Shown: positions 1-8,350 of the stretch, one piece after another
Position numbering within the stretch: the stretch's first letter is position 1
How the letters are laid out: each line of letters opens with the position of its first letter
Source of the DNA: Pseudopedobacter sp037968815
GTDB lineage: Bacteria; Bacteroidota; Bacteroidia; Sphingobacteriales; Sphingobacteriaceae
Assembly (NCBI GenBank): GCA_037968815.1
Contig: JBBKWF010000008.1
Span: forward strand, 186,001-250,000
Length of the DNA: 64,000 nucleotides
Direction: 5' to 3'
Translations under genes and position numbers: made by a program
Notes under the pieces: model-generated
Databases searched by the model: none
Seen by the model: the letters and a program-made list of their open reading frames with translations, nothing else
Told to the model about the DNA's origin: nothing

Positions 1-555
1 CTGCCTGTTACTTTTCCTAAAGAAGTTGGGCAAATTCCAATTTATTACAACCATCATAACACTGGTCGTCCTGCAAAAGGAGACGAAAAATCTTTAGATG
101 ATATACCGCTAAATGCTAAACAATCGGTATTAGGGCACTCTTCATATTATCTTGATATCGGATCAGAACCTTTATACCCCTTTGGTTACGGGCTGTCATA
201 CACCAGTTTTGAATATGCCGATTTGAAAGTTTCGAAAACAAGTTTAAATAAAAACGATACACTTTCTGTAAATATAGATTTAAAAAATATAGGCCAATAT
301 AATGGGACAGAAGTAGTACAACTTTATGTAACAGATATGGTGGGCTCTATTGTCCGTCCGGTGAAGGAGCTCAAGGGTTTTAAGCGCATAGCACTAAAGG
401 CCGGCGAGGAAAAGAATATTCATTTTAATATCCCTATAGCTGATTTAGCATTTTGGAATATTGATATGAAAAAAATAGTTGAGCCGGGTAAGTTTAAGGT
501 AATGATAGGTACTAATAGCGATACTGGCTTAGAAACATATTTTGAGGTTCAGTAG
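1..555 (+). CDS. Beta-glucosidase, glycoside hydrolase family 3, C-terminal part (5'-truncated by window edge)
   Basis: The reading frame is open from the first base and ends at a TAG, giving the last 184 residues of a larger protein. It begins with LPVTFPKEVGQIPIYYNHHN, followed by TGRPA and, further on, PLYPFGYGLSYTSFEY. These are hallmark segments at the end of the GH3 C-terminal domain in BglX-type enzymes. The remaining ~110 residues form the fibronectin III-like domain that closes such proteins (VVQLYV, VRPVKELKGFKR). The family removes terminal beta-linked glucose or xylose from oligosaccharides, usually in the periplasm. The catalytic residues lie upstream of the window, so substrate cannot be judged. 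It runs in the same direction as the following secreted oxidoreductase (41-base gap), suggesting a shared transcript. Confidence 0.9.
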   Translation: MPVTFPKEVGQIPIYYNHHNTGRPAKGDEKSLDDIPLNAKQSVLGHSSYYLDIGSEPLYPFGYGLSYTSFEYADLKVSKTSLNKNDTLSVNIDLKNIGQYNGTEVVQLYVTDMVGSIVRPVKELKGFKRIALKAGEEKNIHFNIPIADLAFWNIDMKKIVEPGKFKVMIGTNSDTGLETYFEVQ

Positions 556-596
556 AGTATTACATATAATCTATTTCATTTAAATAATTATAAACA

Positions 597-2582
597 ATGA
601 GAAAATTAATAATATTCCTAGTTCTTGTATTTACGATACCTGTACTAGCTACAGAAAAAGAAGAAAATACTTCCGTTGATATCTGTATTTACGGAGGAAC
701 TTCTGCTGGTGTAATGGCAGCATACACTGCAACAAAAGCGGGTAAAAAAGTTTTAATTATTGAACCAGGAAATAGATTAGGAGGATTAACTTCTGGAGGT
801 TTAGGGCAAACAGATATTGGAAATAAATATGTGGTAACGGGTTTAGCTTTAGATTTTTACCGAAACTTAGGAAAGCACTATGGTAATCTAGAAAACTGGA
901 TTTTCGAACCAAAAGTAGCATTAGCCGTTTTTAAAGAATATATAGAAAACGCTAATATTGAAGTTGTATACCAACATCAACTACAAAGCGTAAAAAAAGA
1001 AGGGCTTAACATTAAAGAAATATCCGTTGCTGACCAAGAAGGCAAAGAAATAAATATCAAAGCTAAGATGTTTATGGATTGTACCTATGAGGGGGATTTA
1101 ATGGCGAAAGCTGGAGTTTCTTATATAGTAGGGCGTGAGGATAATAAAGTTTACAACGAAACATTAAATGGAGTGCAATTTCGTAAGAAACATCAGTTCC
1201 CAGACGGTATTGATCCTTATCAAATTAAAGGTAACCCATCAAGTGGTTTGCTTTGGGGCATCAATAATGATGAACTGAAACCTAATGGTACTGGTGATAA
1301 AAAATTACAAGCTTATAATTTTAGAATTACCCTTAGCAATGATCCTTCAAACATTGTGAAAATTAATAAGCCAGATAATTACGATCCTAAAAAGTACGAA
1401 CTACTCATAAGACAAAAAGAAGTACAGCCTTGGAAAGGGCTAAACGATGTTTTTATTTGGAGTCTTATGCCTAACCATAAAACAGATATCAACAACAGAA
1501 ACGGGATGTCCACGGATATGATTGGTGCGAATTGGGATTATCCGGAAGCAGATTATCAAAAAAGGATGAGCATCATCAAAGCTCATGAAGATTATACTAA
1601 GGGCTTACTCTACTTTGTAGGGAATGATCTTCGTATTCCAGAGTTCATCAGAAAAGAAATGCAACAGTGGGGATATCCAAAAGATGAATATCTCGAAACC
1701 AATCACTGGTCACCGCAACTTTACATCAGAGAAGCCAGAAGAATGATTAGCGATGTTGTAATGACACAGCATCATTGTCAAGGTAGAGATATAGTTAAGG
1801 ATGATATCGCCTACGCAGCTTATACAATGGACTCGCATAATTGCGATAGGCTTGTGGTAAATGGTATGGTGAAAAACGAGGGGAATGTAGAAGTGGGAGG
1901 GTTCTTGCCTTTTCCTATTTCTTATAGGTCAATTGTACCAAAAAAATCAGAAGTAAATAACCTTTTGGTTCCAGTATGCTTATCAGCATCGCATATTGCT
2001 TTTGGCTCTATTCGCATGGAACCCGTATTTATGGTGATGGCGCAATCCGCAGCTGTTGCGGCGTGTTTAGCAATCGATAAAAACATCGGTATACAAGAGG
2101 TAAATGTTGACGATATTAAAAACACTCTTAAGTCTAACCCTAAGGCTGATTTTCGTAAGCCAGATATTATAAGTCAAGTATCTGATCAATCAACAGTTGA
2201 AGTAAAGGGAGATTGGAGAAATTTAGAATTAAAAGGCTATGGGAAATATCATCTAGAAAGCGAGCATAATAAGGCTGGTGATTATGTGAAATTTTCTTTT
2301 GATCCTAAGTCTTCACCTGGCAAATACAAAGCATACTATTATTATCCTAAATCTGAAACTGATGCAAAAAACATTTCTCTAGAATTGTTTAACGGCAAGG
2401 AAGTAAAACCACTACAGTTGAAGTTAGGAGAGGTAGAGATATTGGGGCAAACAAGTAGTACCTGGGTAGAGATTGGCGAGTTTGATTTTGTTTTTACCGC
2501 CAAACCTTATTTGAAAATTGTGACCGATGGCAAAAAAGGGAAAGTGCCAGCTAATGCAATTTTATTGGTTCCAACTGAATAA
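597..2582 (+). CDS. Secreted FAD-dependent oxidoreductase with C-terminal beta-sandwich
   Basis: This is a 661-residue protein with a signal peptide (residues 1 to about 18). A dinucleotide-binding start follows: GGTSAG at 33-38, an acidic residue at the end of beta-2 (E56) and RLGGLTSGG at 60-68. This is the pattern of the FAD_oxidored family (Pfam 12831 type), often found in carbohydrate loci of Bacteroidota and Planctomycetes. The region after about residue 545 is a beta-rich domain resembling the golvesin/xanthan-lyase C-terminal domain, a possible glycan-binding appendage. The family is poorly characterised and the substrate cannot be named. An exported flavoprotein next to a GH3 enzyme suggests oxidation of a sugar or aglycone outside the cytoplasm, which is inference. 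Confidence 0.8.
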   Translation: MRKLIIFLVLVFTIPVLATEKEENTSVDICIYGGTSAGVMAAYTATKAGKKVLIIEPGNRLGGLTSGGLGQTDIGNKYVVTGLALDFYRNLGKHYGNLENWIFEPKVALAVFKEYIENANIEVVYQHQLQSVKKEGLNIKEISVADQEGKEINIKAKMFMDCTYEGDLMAKAGVSYIVGREDNKVYNETLNGVQFRKKHQFPDGIDPYQIKGNPSSGLLWGINNDELKPNGTGDKKLQAYNFRITLSNDPSNIVKINKPDNYDPKKYELLIRQKEVQPWKGLNDVFIWSLMPNHKTDINNRNGMSTDMIGANWDYPEADYQKRMSIIKAHEDYTKGLLYFVGNDLRIPEFIRKEMQQWGYPKDEYLETNHWSPQLYIREARRMISDVVMTQHHCQGRDIVKDDIAYAAYTMDSHNCDRLVVNGMVKNEGNVEVGGFLPFPISYRSIVPKKSEVNNLLVPVCLSASHIAFGSIRMEPVFMVMAQSAAVAACLAIDKNIGIQEVNVDDIKNTLKSNPKADFRKPDIISQVSDQSTVEVKGDWRNLELKGYGKYHLESEHNKAGDYVKFSFDPKSSPGKYKAYYYYPKSETDAKNISLELFNGKEVKPLQLKLGEVEILGQTSSTWVEIGEFDFVFTAKPYLKIVTDGKKGKVPANAILLVPTE

Positions 2583-2632
2583 TCCTAATTATTATTAACC
2601 AATTAATCATTTATAAACAAAAATTAATTATT

Positions 2633-4519
2633 ATGAAAAGAATCTACATTTTAACAATTTGTGTTGCACTGTTAAGCCTTAGTGCTTCAGCGCAAAAGTA
2701 TGTAAAGCCAACAAGTAGCGGTACTGGAGATGGGTCAAGTTGGGCAAATGCTTCTGCAGATTTACAAGCGATGATTAACGCATCTTCAACTGGGGAAGAA
2801 GTATGGGTGGTGGCCGGTACATACAAGCCCACTGAAAAACTGTTGAATACAAGCGTGGATGACAGAGACAAAACTTTTATCCTTAGAACAGGAGTGAAGA
2901 TTTATGGTGGTTTTGTTGGAACCGAAACATTATTAACGGAGCGTGATGTTGTTGCCAATGAAACTATTTTAAGTGGAGATTTAAATAGCGATAATATGGC
3001 TTCTACTGGCGATTACTATCATATAGTGACTTCTGCTGGGAATTCAACTGGCGCAGTGTTGGATGGTTTTACTCTTCAGAATGCCTTTGCCGATGGAAGT
3101 GGAACTGTTCTTAACGCAGATCAAAATCAAGGTGCGGCAATTAATATTAGTGATGAGATAACTAGCGTTACGTTCAGAAATCTTATCATCCAAAACAACG
3201 AAACTTCGGGCTCTGGTAACGGTGGCGGAGGTGTTTATCTAAGGTTGTCTGGGAGTTCAAACATTGTTTTTGACAAAGTAACTTTTGATACAAACAAAGC
3301 AAATGCTAGTGGTGGTAATTTGTACTTTAAATCCGTAACAGGTTCACCAACAGTTACGGTGTCAAACTCAAAAGTATTTAGAGGGGGTGGTACAAGTGGT
3401 GCTGGTTTTTATGCATTGGGGTCATCTGGAAATGTTTCTGAGTTGAAAATATTTAATACTATTTTTTCTCAAAATAGGGCTTCAAGCAATCCCGGAGGAG
3501 GAGCAATGTATCTTGGAGGTTATACTAATACTACAATTGTCAATTGTACTTTCTATAACAATTCAAACGTTAATGGCGCAATTGCTTTCAATGGTGCAAG
3601 TCATACGGTATTAAATTTATACAATAGTATTTTCAATAAGAACTCAAAATCATCTGGAAACCTAAGTTCTGTTGATATTGGTACGGGTACAGGTGCAACT
3701 TTAGATTTAAGATCAAACTTGTTTCAATTAACTCCATCAGAAGATACAGATAGCGAGTACAATAATACTGTAAATGAAACTGCAACTCCTTTATTTTTAA
3801 GTACAGACATAAATAGTGGCGATTTTATGAAATTAGTAGAAGGTATGGCTACTCAAAAAGGAGATAATACTTTCGTAACTGCTAATAGTATTTCTACTGA
3901 TTTAGCGGGAAATTCAAGAATATCTAGTGGTACAGTAGATTTGGGTGCTTATGAGTTCGAAGGAACATTGGCTGTAGAATTACAGTCTTTCAATGCTAGA
4001 ATAGTAAATAATGGCGCTTTATTAGAATGGAAGGTAGCCTCGGAAACAGATAACGCGAAGTTTATTATTAAAAGAAGTGTTAATGGTAGTGATTTTGAAA
4101 TAATTGGTGAGGTTTACTCAAAAGGAAATCATAACCAAACTCAGAATTATTCATTTACAGATTTTGCCCCATTAAAAGGTGACAATTATTATCAACTTTC
4201 TCAGATAGATAAAGACGGTAGTTCAGAAGATCTAGGCCTTAAAGTGTTAGGTTTTGATATTTCTACTTCGGATGACGTCTACATATATCCAAACCCTGCA
4301 AGTGACTTTGTTAAGATTAAAATCAATGGCGGGTTAACTTCAGACTTAATAAAAATCAAACTAGTTTCATTAACCGGAAATACAGTACTTAGCCAACAGG
4401 TTAAAAGTAACGTGTCAGGTGAAATTACATTAGAAGTTTCTCAATATGCTCCAGGTGTATATGTTTTAGTTATTGATAATGGGAAAACAGTGGTGAAAAA
4501 AGAAATCGTTTTATATTAA
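2633..4519 (+). CDS. Secreted right-handed beta-helix protein with T9SS type A sorting domain
   Basis: A signal peptide (residues 1 to about 20) is followed by a Gly/Ser/Asn/Thr-rich parallel beta-helix (about 25-445). It starts with the GTGDGSSWANAS block often seen in pectate-lyase-like or polymorphic surface proteins of this phylum. Next comes the spacer beginning AVELQSFNARI, which commonly precedes T9SS sorting domains. The last ~80 residues form the sorting domain itself: VYIYPNPASDF near 549, then GNTVLSQQV and a GVYVLVI segment. The protein should be exported through the outer membrane by the Por system and attached to or released from the surface. A beta-helix alone does not prove lyase activity, and no catalytic signature was recognised. 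Confidence 0.8.
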   Translation: MKRIYILTICVALLSLSASAQKYVKPTSSGTGDGSSWANASADLQAMINASSTGEEVWVVAGTYKPTEKLLNTSVDDRDKTFILRTGVKIYGGFVGTETLLTERDVVANETILSGDLNSDNMASTGDYYHIVTSAGNSTGAVLDGFTLQNAFADGSGTVLNADQNQGAAINISDEITSVTFRNLIIQNNETSGSGNGGGGVYLRLSGSSNIVFDKVTFDTNKANASGGNLYFKSVTGSPTVTVSNSKVFRGGGTSGAGFYALGSSGNVSELKIFNTIFSQNRASSNPGGGAMYLGGYTNTTIVNCTFYNNSNVNGAIAFNGASHTVLNLYNSIFNKNSKSSGNLSSVDIGTGTGATLDLRSNLFQLTPSEDTDSEYNNTVNETATPLFLSTDINSGDFMKLVEGMATQKGDNTFVTANSISTDLAGNSRISSGTVDLGAYEFEGTLAVELQSFNARIVNNGALLEWKVASETDNAKFIIKRSVNGSDFEIIGEVYSKGNHNQTQNYSFTDFAPLKGDNYYQLSQIDKDGSSEDLGLKVLGFDISTSDDVYIYPNPASDFVKIKINGGLTSDLIKIKLVSLTGNTVLSQQVKSNVSGEITLEVSQYAPGVYVLVIDNGKTVVKKEIVLY

Positions 4520-4540
4520 TTTTTCAGTTTTCTAAACTTT

Positions 4541-4586
4541 AGTTTGGAGCTGTTTTTCTATTGCAGAATAGCTCCAAACTTTTATT
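4541..4586 (+). terminator. Rho-independent terminator after the beta-helix gene
   Basis: AGTTTGGAGCT (4541-4551) pairs perfectly with AGCTCCAAACT (4570-4580) and is followed by TTTATT. It sits about 20 bases after the stop codon. Confidence 0.8.
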
Positions 4587-4905
4587 AATGTGTATACCTT
4601 ATATAAGCTCATTAAAGCTACTTGTTAGGAGTTTATAATACTACGATTTTAAAGATGTCCCTTTGAATTTTTTAATCGTGTTAAGACATAAGGGATGAAA
4701 CGATATTGTTGTACCTATTAAATGATGGTACAATAGATATATTTCAAAAGAAACCAAGCCTCCTTGTGAAAAAGGAATAAACCTAGATGGATTGCTAAGC
4801 CCATTTGCAATCATCATAAAAAAATGAAAAGAAATAATGAAGAGAAACTTTATAGTTAGAATTTTTTCCGACGCTTGTATCTCTACCGATCACCAACGGT
4901 TTTTT

Positions 4906-4922
4906 CAAAGGTTCAACCTTTG
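4906..4922 (+). promoter_or_regulatory. Short palindrome upstream of cstA, possible operator
   Basis: CAAAGGTT and AACCTTTG are perfect 8-base arms around a single C, 84 bases before the cstA start. No T-tract follows, so it is not terminator-like. A dimeric repressor or activator site is possible, but this rests on symmetry alone. Confidence 0.35.
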
Positions 4923-5006
4923 TAATGATAGTTTTTTATAGCCCTATTTTAACCAAAATGCATATTTCAGAAATACCTAAATCCAATTCACTAAACTAAA
5001 TACGTA

Positions 5007-6419
5007 ATGATATCTTTTGTTGCTTCCATTATTATATTAATCTTCGGTTATTTTATCCTATCAAAAGTATCAGAACGGATATTTGGGATTGACCCAAATC
5101 GGGAAACCCCTGCCGTCGCTCAAGCTGACGGAATCGACTTTGTAGCTTTGCCCTTATGGAAGATATTTTTAATCCAGTTTTTAAATATCGCAGGTTTGGG
5201 ACCAATTTTCGGGGCTGTTGCAGGTGCAATGTGGGGGCCAGTCGCGTTTTTGTGGATAGTTTTAGGGACTTTGTTTGCAGGCAGTGTACACGATTATTTT
5301 TCAGGTATGCTTTCCGTAAGGCATAAAGGAGAAAGTATTAGCGAGATTTCTGGTCGTTATTTAGGGAATAATGTAAAGCAGTTTATGCGCTTGTTTTCTG
5401 TGATTTTGCTCATTATGGTAGGTACTGTATTCATAATGGGACCTGCGAAATTATTGATAGGGATAAGCGATGGCTTTGGCGGTATTAATTTTTGGGTAGC
5501 ACTTATTTTTGTTTATTACATTCTTTCTACCATACTTCCTATTGATAAAATTATCGGTAAAATTTACCCCATTTTTGGCGTGGCTTTACTGTTTATGGCT
5601 TTTGGTATTTTTGTGATGATGTTTAAAAATGGCATACAAGTACCAGAAATTACTTTTGCCAATTTAAAGAACTTTCATAACAGTCCAGATGATTTCCCCA
5701 TTTTTCCATTCGTGTTTGTAACGATAGCCTGTGGTGCAATATCTGGTTTTCATGCTACGCAATCGCCTTTAATGGCAAGATGTATTACTAACGAAAAGCA
5801 GGGGCGACCTGTGTTTTTTGGCGCAATGGTAACCGAAGGTATTGTTGCTTTAATTTGGGCCGCAATTGGAATGTCGTTTTATAATGGTGTTGGTGGGTTA
5901 AATGAAGTTATGGAAAGCCAGGGAGGAAATGCGGCATTTGTGGTCAACGAGATTTCAAATTCTTTACTTGGGAAAATTGGTGGCGTGTTGGCACTATTAG
6001 GTGTTGTTGCGGCTCCAATTACTTCAGGAGATACCGCTTTTAGAAGCGCAAGATTAATTATTGCTGATATTTTTAATCATAACCAGCGTCCCCTTCTCAA
6101 CAGGTTCTTAATAAGCTTGCCTTTGTTTGTGATAGCATACCTATTAACCCAGTTAGATTTTTCAATCATTTGGCGTTACTTCGCCTGGACCAATCAAACT
6201 TTAGCCACTGTAGTTTTATGGACAATTACTGCTTACCTAATTAAAGAGAACAAAAACTATTGGATTTCTTTAATCCCCGCAATTTTTATGACATCTGTGG
6301 TGACTTCATATTTATTAATCGCTCCAGAAGGTTTCGATTTATCTAATAGCATAGCCTATCTCGGAGGAATAACTGCCGCTATAGCGTCTGTTTTGTGGTT
6401 CTTTCTTAGAAAGAAATAA
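5007..6419 (+). CDS. cstA: Carbon starvation CstA family transporter
   Basis: A 470-residue polytopic membrane protein with about a dozen hydrophobic segments. CstA landmarks are an early NIAGLGPIFGA segment, SVHDYFSGMLSVRHKG, SGFHATQSPLMARC and PITSGDTAFRSARL. Characterised relatives in enterobacteria take up peptides or pyruvate during carbon limitation. This version is of the short class (the E. coli protein is about 700 residues) and lacks the long C-terminal extension. ATG 5007 lies at the start of the first membrane helix. It stands alone after a terminator and is followed 53 bases later by a secreted lipoprotein gene. The substrate in this organism is unknown. Confidence 0.9.
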   Translation: MISFVASIIILIFGYFILSKVSERIFGIDPNRETPAVAQADGIDFVALPLWKIFLIQFLNIAGLGPIFGAVAGAMWGPVAFLWIVLGTLFAGSVHDYFSGMLSVRHKGESISEISGRYLGNNVKQFMRLFSVILLIMVGTVFIMGPAKLLIGISDGFGGINFWVALIFVYYILSTILPIDKIIGKIYPIFGVALLFMAFGIFVMMFKNGIQVPEITFANLKNFHNSPDDFPIFPFVFVTIACGAISGFHATQSPLMARCITNEKQGRPVFFGAMVTEGIVALIWAAIGMSFYNGVGGLNEVMESQGGNAAFVVNEISNSLLGKIGGVLALLGVVAAPITSGDTAFRSARLIIADIFNHNQRPLLNRFLISLPLFVIAYLLTQLDFSIIWRYFAWTNQTLATVVLWTITAYLIKENKNYWISLIPAIFMTSVVTSYLLIAPEGFDLSNSIAYLGGITAAIASVLWFFLRKK

Positions 6420-6472
6420 TTTTTAATAGGATTTTCGGTACACCGATAAAATACACTAAAGTAAAATTACTT

Positions 6473-7612
6473 ATGAAAAGAAAAATCATTTCCCTGCATC
6501 TCATTTTAGCCTTAATAGCTATACCTCTATTCGTCGTGACGTCTTGTAGCGATAAAGCTGATAAAGAGAAAATTTTTTCACCACCTTCTATTACATCTAT
6601 GACAGCTACCTGTTTTTATAATTCTACGGTTGTCATCACTGGTAAAGGTTTTAGTCCGAATAAAGAAGACAATATTGTTAAGTTTGGGGCGGTTTCAGGG
6701 ACAGTTATCGAGGCTAAGAGCACCTCTTTAAGCGTGAAAGCACCCGATTTAGCTTCAGCTACTACTGTAGATGTTACGGTTACGAATTCTGGTTTAATCT
6801 CCAATGCAAAGACTATTGAAGTAGATGTAGACCAAAATAAGATTGCTACCTATGCTTGGGCATCGACCACTACAAAACCGGGGGTTATATACAAATCAGG
6901 TAAATTCAGTCTTTTTGGTTCAGCTCAGCGAAGTTTATATATCTTGGATGTTACTCTTGATGCATCAAATACACTGGGAATAGGTGTCGCTACATCCAAC
7001 ATAAGTACTACTGCAATGAGTAATAATTACAATGCGGTTGCGGGAGTTAATGCGGGATATTTTAAATTATCCGGATCGTATGACAAGGATCCATATATAA
7101 GAATTGATGGTGCTACAGTTCAAAGTGGGGATTTAAATGTTAACAGTGTTTTTACAAATTCCGTACTTATCGTAAATGAAAATGTGGCGACAGTAAGAAA
7201 ATTTACCCAGGATCATTATAATCAGAATCTAATTGCAGCAGCAACTCCTTTTGCACAGGCAAAGAATATGATTGTATGTGGACCAATGCTGGTAACTTCT
7301 GGGAAAATAGAAAGTCTAGATATGAGTATAAGTCACAATAGCTCATTAGCAGCAAGAACCGGATTAGGTGTAACTGCAGACGGAAAACGAGTGTTTTTAG
7401 TAGTTGTAGATACAGGAGGCGGTTTCACAGGAATAACTACTCTTCAGTTAGCAAAGATATTACAAGCTCTAGGAGCCGTAGATGCAATGAACTTCGACGG
7501 CGGGGGCTCGTCTACAATGTTTGTTAAGAATCAAGGGGACAGCGGGCTTGTTAACTCTCCAAATGGCGGTACTTACCAAAGACCAGTAAGAAGTATAGTG
7601 TATGTGAAGTAA
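6473..7612 (+). CDS. Surface lipoprotein with IPT/TIG domain and phosphodiester glycosidase (NAGPA-like) domain
   Basis: A 379-residue lipoprotein with a hydrophobic leader ending VVTSC (lipid-bearing Cys25). Residues about 38-118 form an IPT/TIG immunoglobulin-like domain (VVITGKGFSP, VTVTNSG). From about 150 to the end it matches the phosphodiester glycosidase family (formerly DUF2233, related to mammalian uncovering enzyme): GVNAGYF, GLGVTADGKRVFLVVVD and NFDGGGSSTMFV near 340-350, where the GGGSS loop is part of the active site. The family hydrolyses GlcNAc-1-phosphodiester-type linkages or acts on other surface polymers. Export to the outer membrane is likely. The gene lies between intact cstA and a cstA relic, so its position may result from a local duplication. 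Confidence 0.8.
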   Translation: MKRKIISLHLILALIAIPLFVVTSCSDKADKEKIFSPPSITSMTATCFYNSTVVITGKGFSPNKEDNIVKFGAVSGTVIEAKSTSLSVKAPDLASATTVDVTVTNSGLISNAKTIEVDVDQNKIATYAWASTTTKPGVIYKSGKFSLFGSAQRSLYILDVTLDASNTLGIGVATSNISTTAMSNNYNAVAGVNAGYFKLSGSYDKDPYIRIDGATVQSGDLNVNSVFTNSVLIVNENVATVRKFTQDHYNQNLIAAATPFAQAKNMIVCGPMLVTSGKIESLDMSISHNSSLAARTGLGVTADGKRVFLVVVDTGGGFTGITTLQLAKILQALGAVDAMNFDGGGSSTMFVKNQGDSGLVNSPNGGTYQRPVRSIVYVK

Positions 7613-7709
7613 TATAATTTTTTTAGGTAAAAGCGATGATTTTCAGATGAGTGCTTACTTCAACAGTTTTTGAGCGCCATCTGCAATATGAGGTTTTAAT
7701 TTGGGATGT

Positions 7710-7832
7710 AATAGCCGTGTTACTTAGCGTGAACCAATCAATTGGCTACTATTGTTTTATGTACAATGACTGCTCTTCTATAAAAGAAGATGAAAATTAT
7801 TGGATTTCTTTAATCCCAGCAATCTTTAGAAT
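7710..7832 (+). pseudogene. Decayed 3' fragment of a second cstA copy
   Basis: In the + strand this stretch can be aligned with the 3' part of cstA (about 6178-6292). The clearest piece is the DNA encoding NYWISLIPAIF, nearly identical in both (7795-7830 against 6256-6291). Upstream, in another frame, it reads CYLA-stop-TNQ-LATIVLCTMTALL, which parallels RYFAWTNQTLATVVLWTITAYL of CstA, with the Trp codon TGG changed to TGA and at least one frameshift. A 67-codon open frame over this piece (7651-7854) is therefore an artefact of decay, not a gene. Only the C-terminal third or less of CstA remains. A strong terminator directly follows. Confidence 0.75.
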
Positions 7833-7865
7833 CACCCTGACTGACGCTAAGTGAAAATAATTCCA

Positions 7866-7902
7866 AACCCTCTAAATCATTTGATTTAGAGGGTTCTTTT
7901 TA
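7866..7902 (+). terminator. Rho-independent terminator
   Basis: AACCCTCTAAATCA and TGATTTAGAGGGTT form a 14-base perfect stem (7866-7895), followed by CTTTTTAT. It lies after the cstA relic and now probably ends transcription from the phosphodiester glycosidase-like gene. Confidence 0.9.
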
Positions 7903-8102
7903 TAGTCTATAATAACCCCTTTCAATCCATCAACTGTGAGTATTTAAAGGTTCTTCTAATCACACCAATAAACTCTCATTCTCCCGATCAACCGGTAATT
8001 ATTCTCAAATTGAAATCTGCCAATAATACACACTTCTTGCACTCTAAAAATCTTAAAAAAGAGGTTTAGACTATATCTAGCGATAGGTTTAATACTGAAC
8101 AC

Positions 8103-8170
8103 GATAATATATCACATAAACTAGTGAAGATAGGCAATATTTTAGTTTGGGTGATTGGTTAGTTTTATAA
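8103..8170 (+). repeat. Intergenic repeat, copy A
   Basis: The first 26 bases (8103-8128) are identical to 11000-11025, and similarity continues imperfectly for about 40 more bases (CTTTTAGTTTG-like and ATTGG blocks). Inside is a TCAC-N8-GTGA dyad. It lies about 180 bases before the first gene in front of it. Possible regulator site or promoter region shared with copy B. Confidence 0.6.
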
Positions 8171-8350
8171 CTCAATATAACCAATTAGAACTTCTACATA
8201 ATGTATAAGTTAGGATGTAATCTAAAAAACCGCAAAGCCCGAAGAAATCTGGTAACAACTATGCTAGTTTAATCCCTGATAGAAAAATAATTTTATTAAA
8301 GGGGCTAAAAAGCATGAAAGAGAGGTTTTGCTAGTTTATGTTTGAAAAGA

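Larger units (their letters stand above)
4520..5006 (+). other. Intergenic region before cstA
   Basis: 487 bases without a supportable gene. It holds the terminator at 4541-4586, a loose inverted repeat TTGTACC/GGTACAA (4709-4715 and 4727-4733) and a perfect 8-base inverted repeat at 4906-4922. No coding remnant was recognised in any frame. Confidence 0.6.
7855..8350 (+). other. Intergenic region before the TonB-dependent receptor-like gene
   Basis: About 500 bases holding a terminator (7866-7902) and copy A of a ~68-base repeat (8103-8170). The rest is AT-rich without a coding signal. Confidence 0.6.

Noticed and set aside
223..555. A gene starting at the TTG at 223
   Set aside because: The same frame is open from base 1 and the upstream residues are typical GH3 sequence, so this is the end of a truncated gene.
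7651..7854. 67-codon open frame covering the cstA relic
   Set aside because: Only its later part matches CstA, and the preceding homologous stretch is in another frame with an internal stop, so it is a chance frame over a pseudogene.
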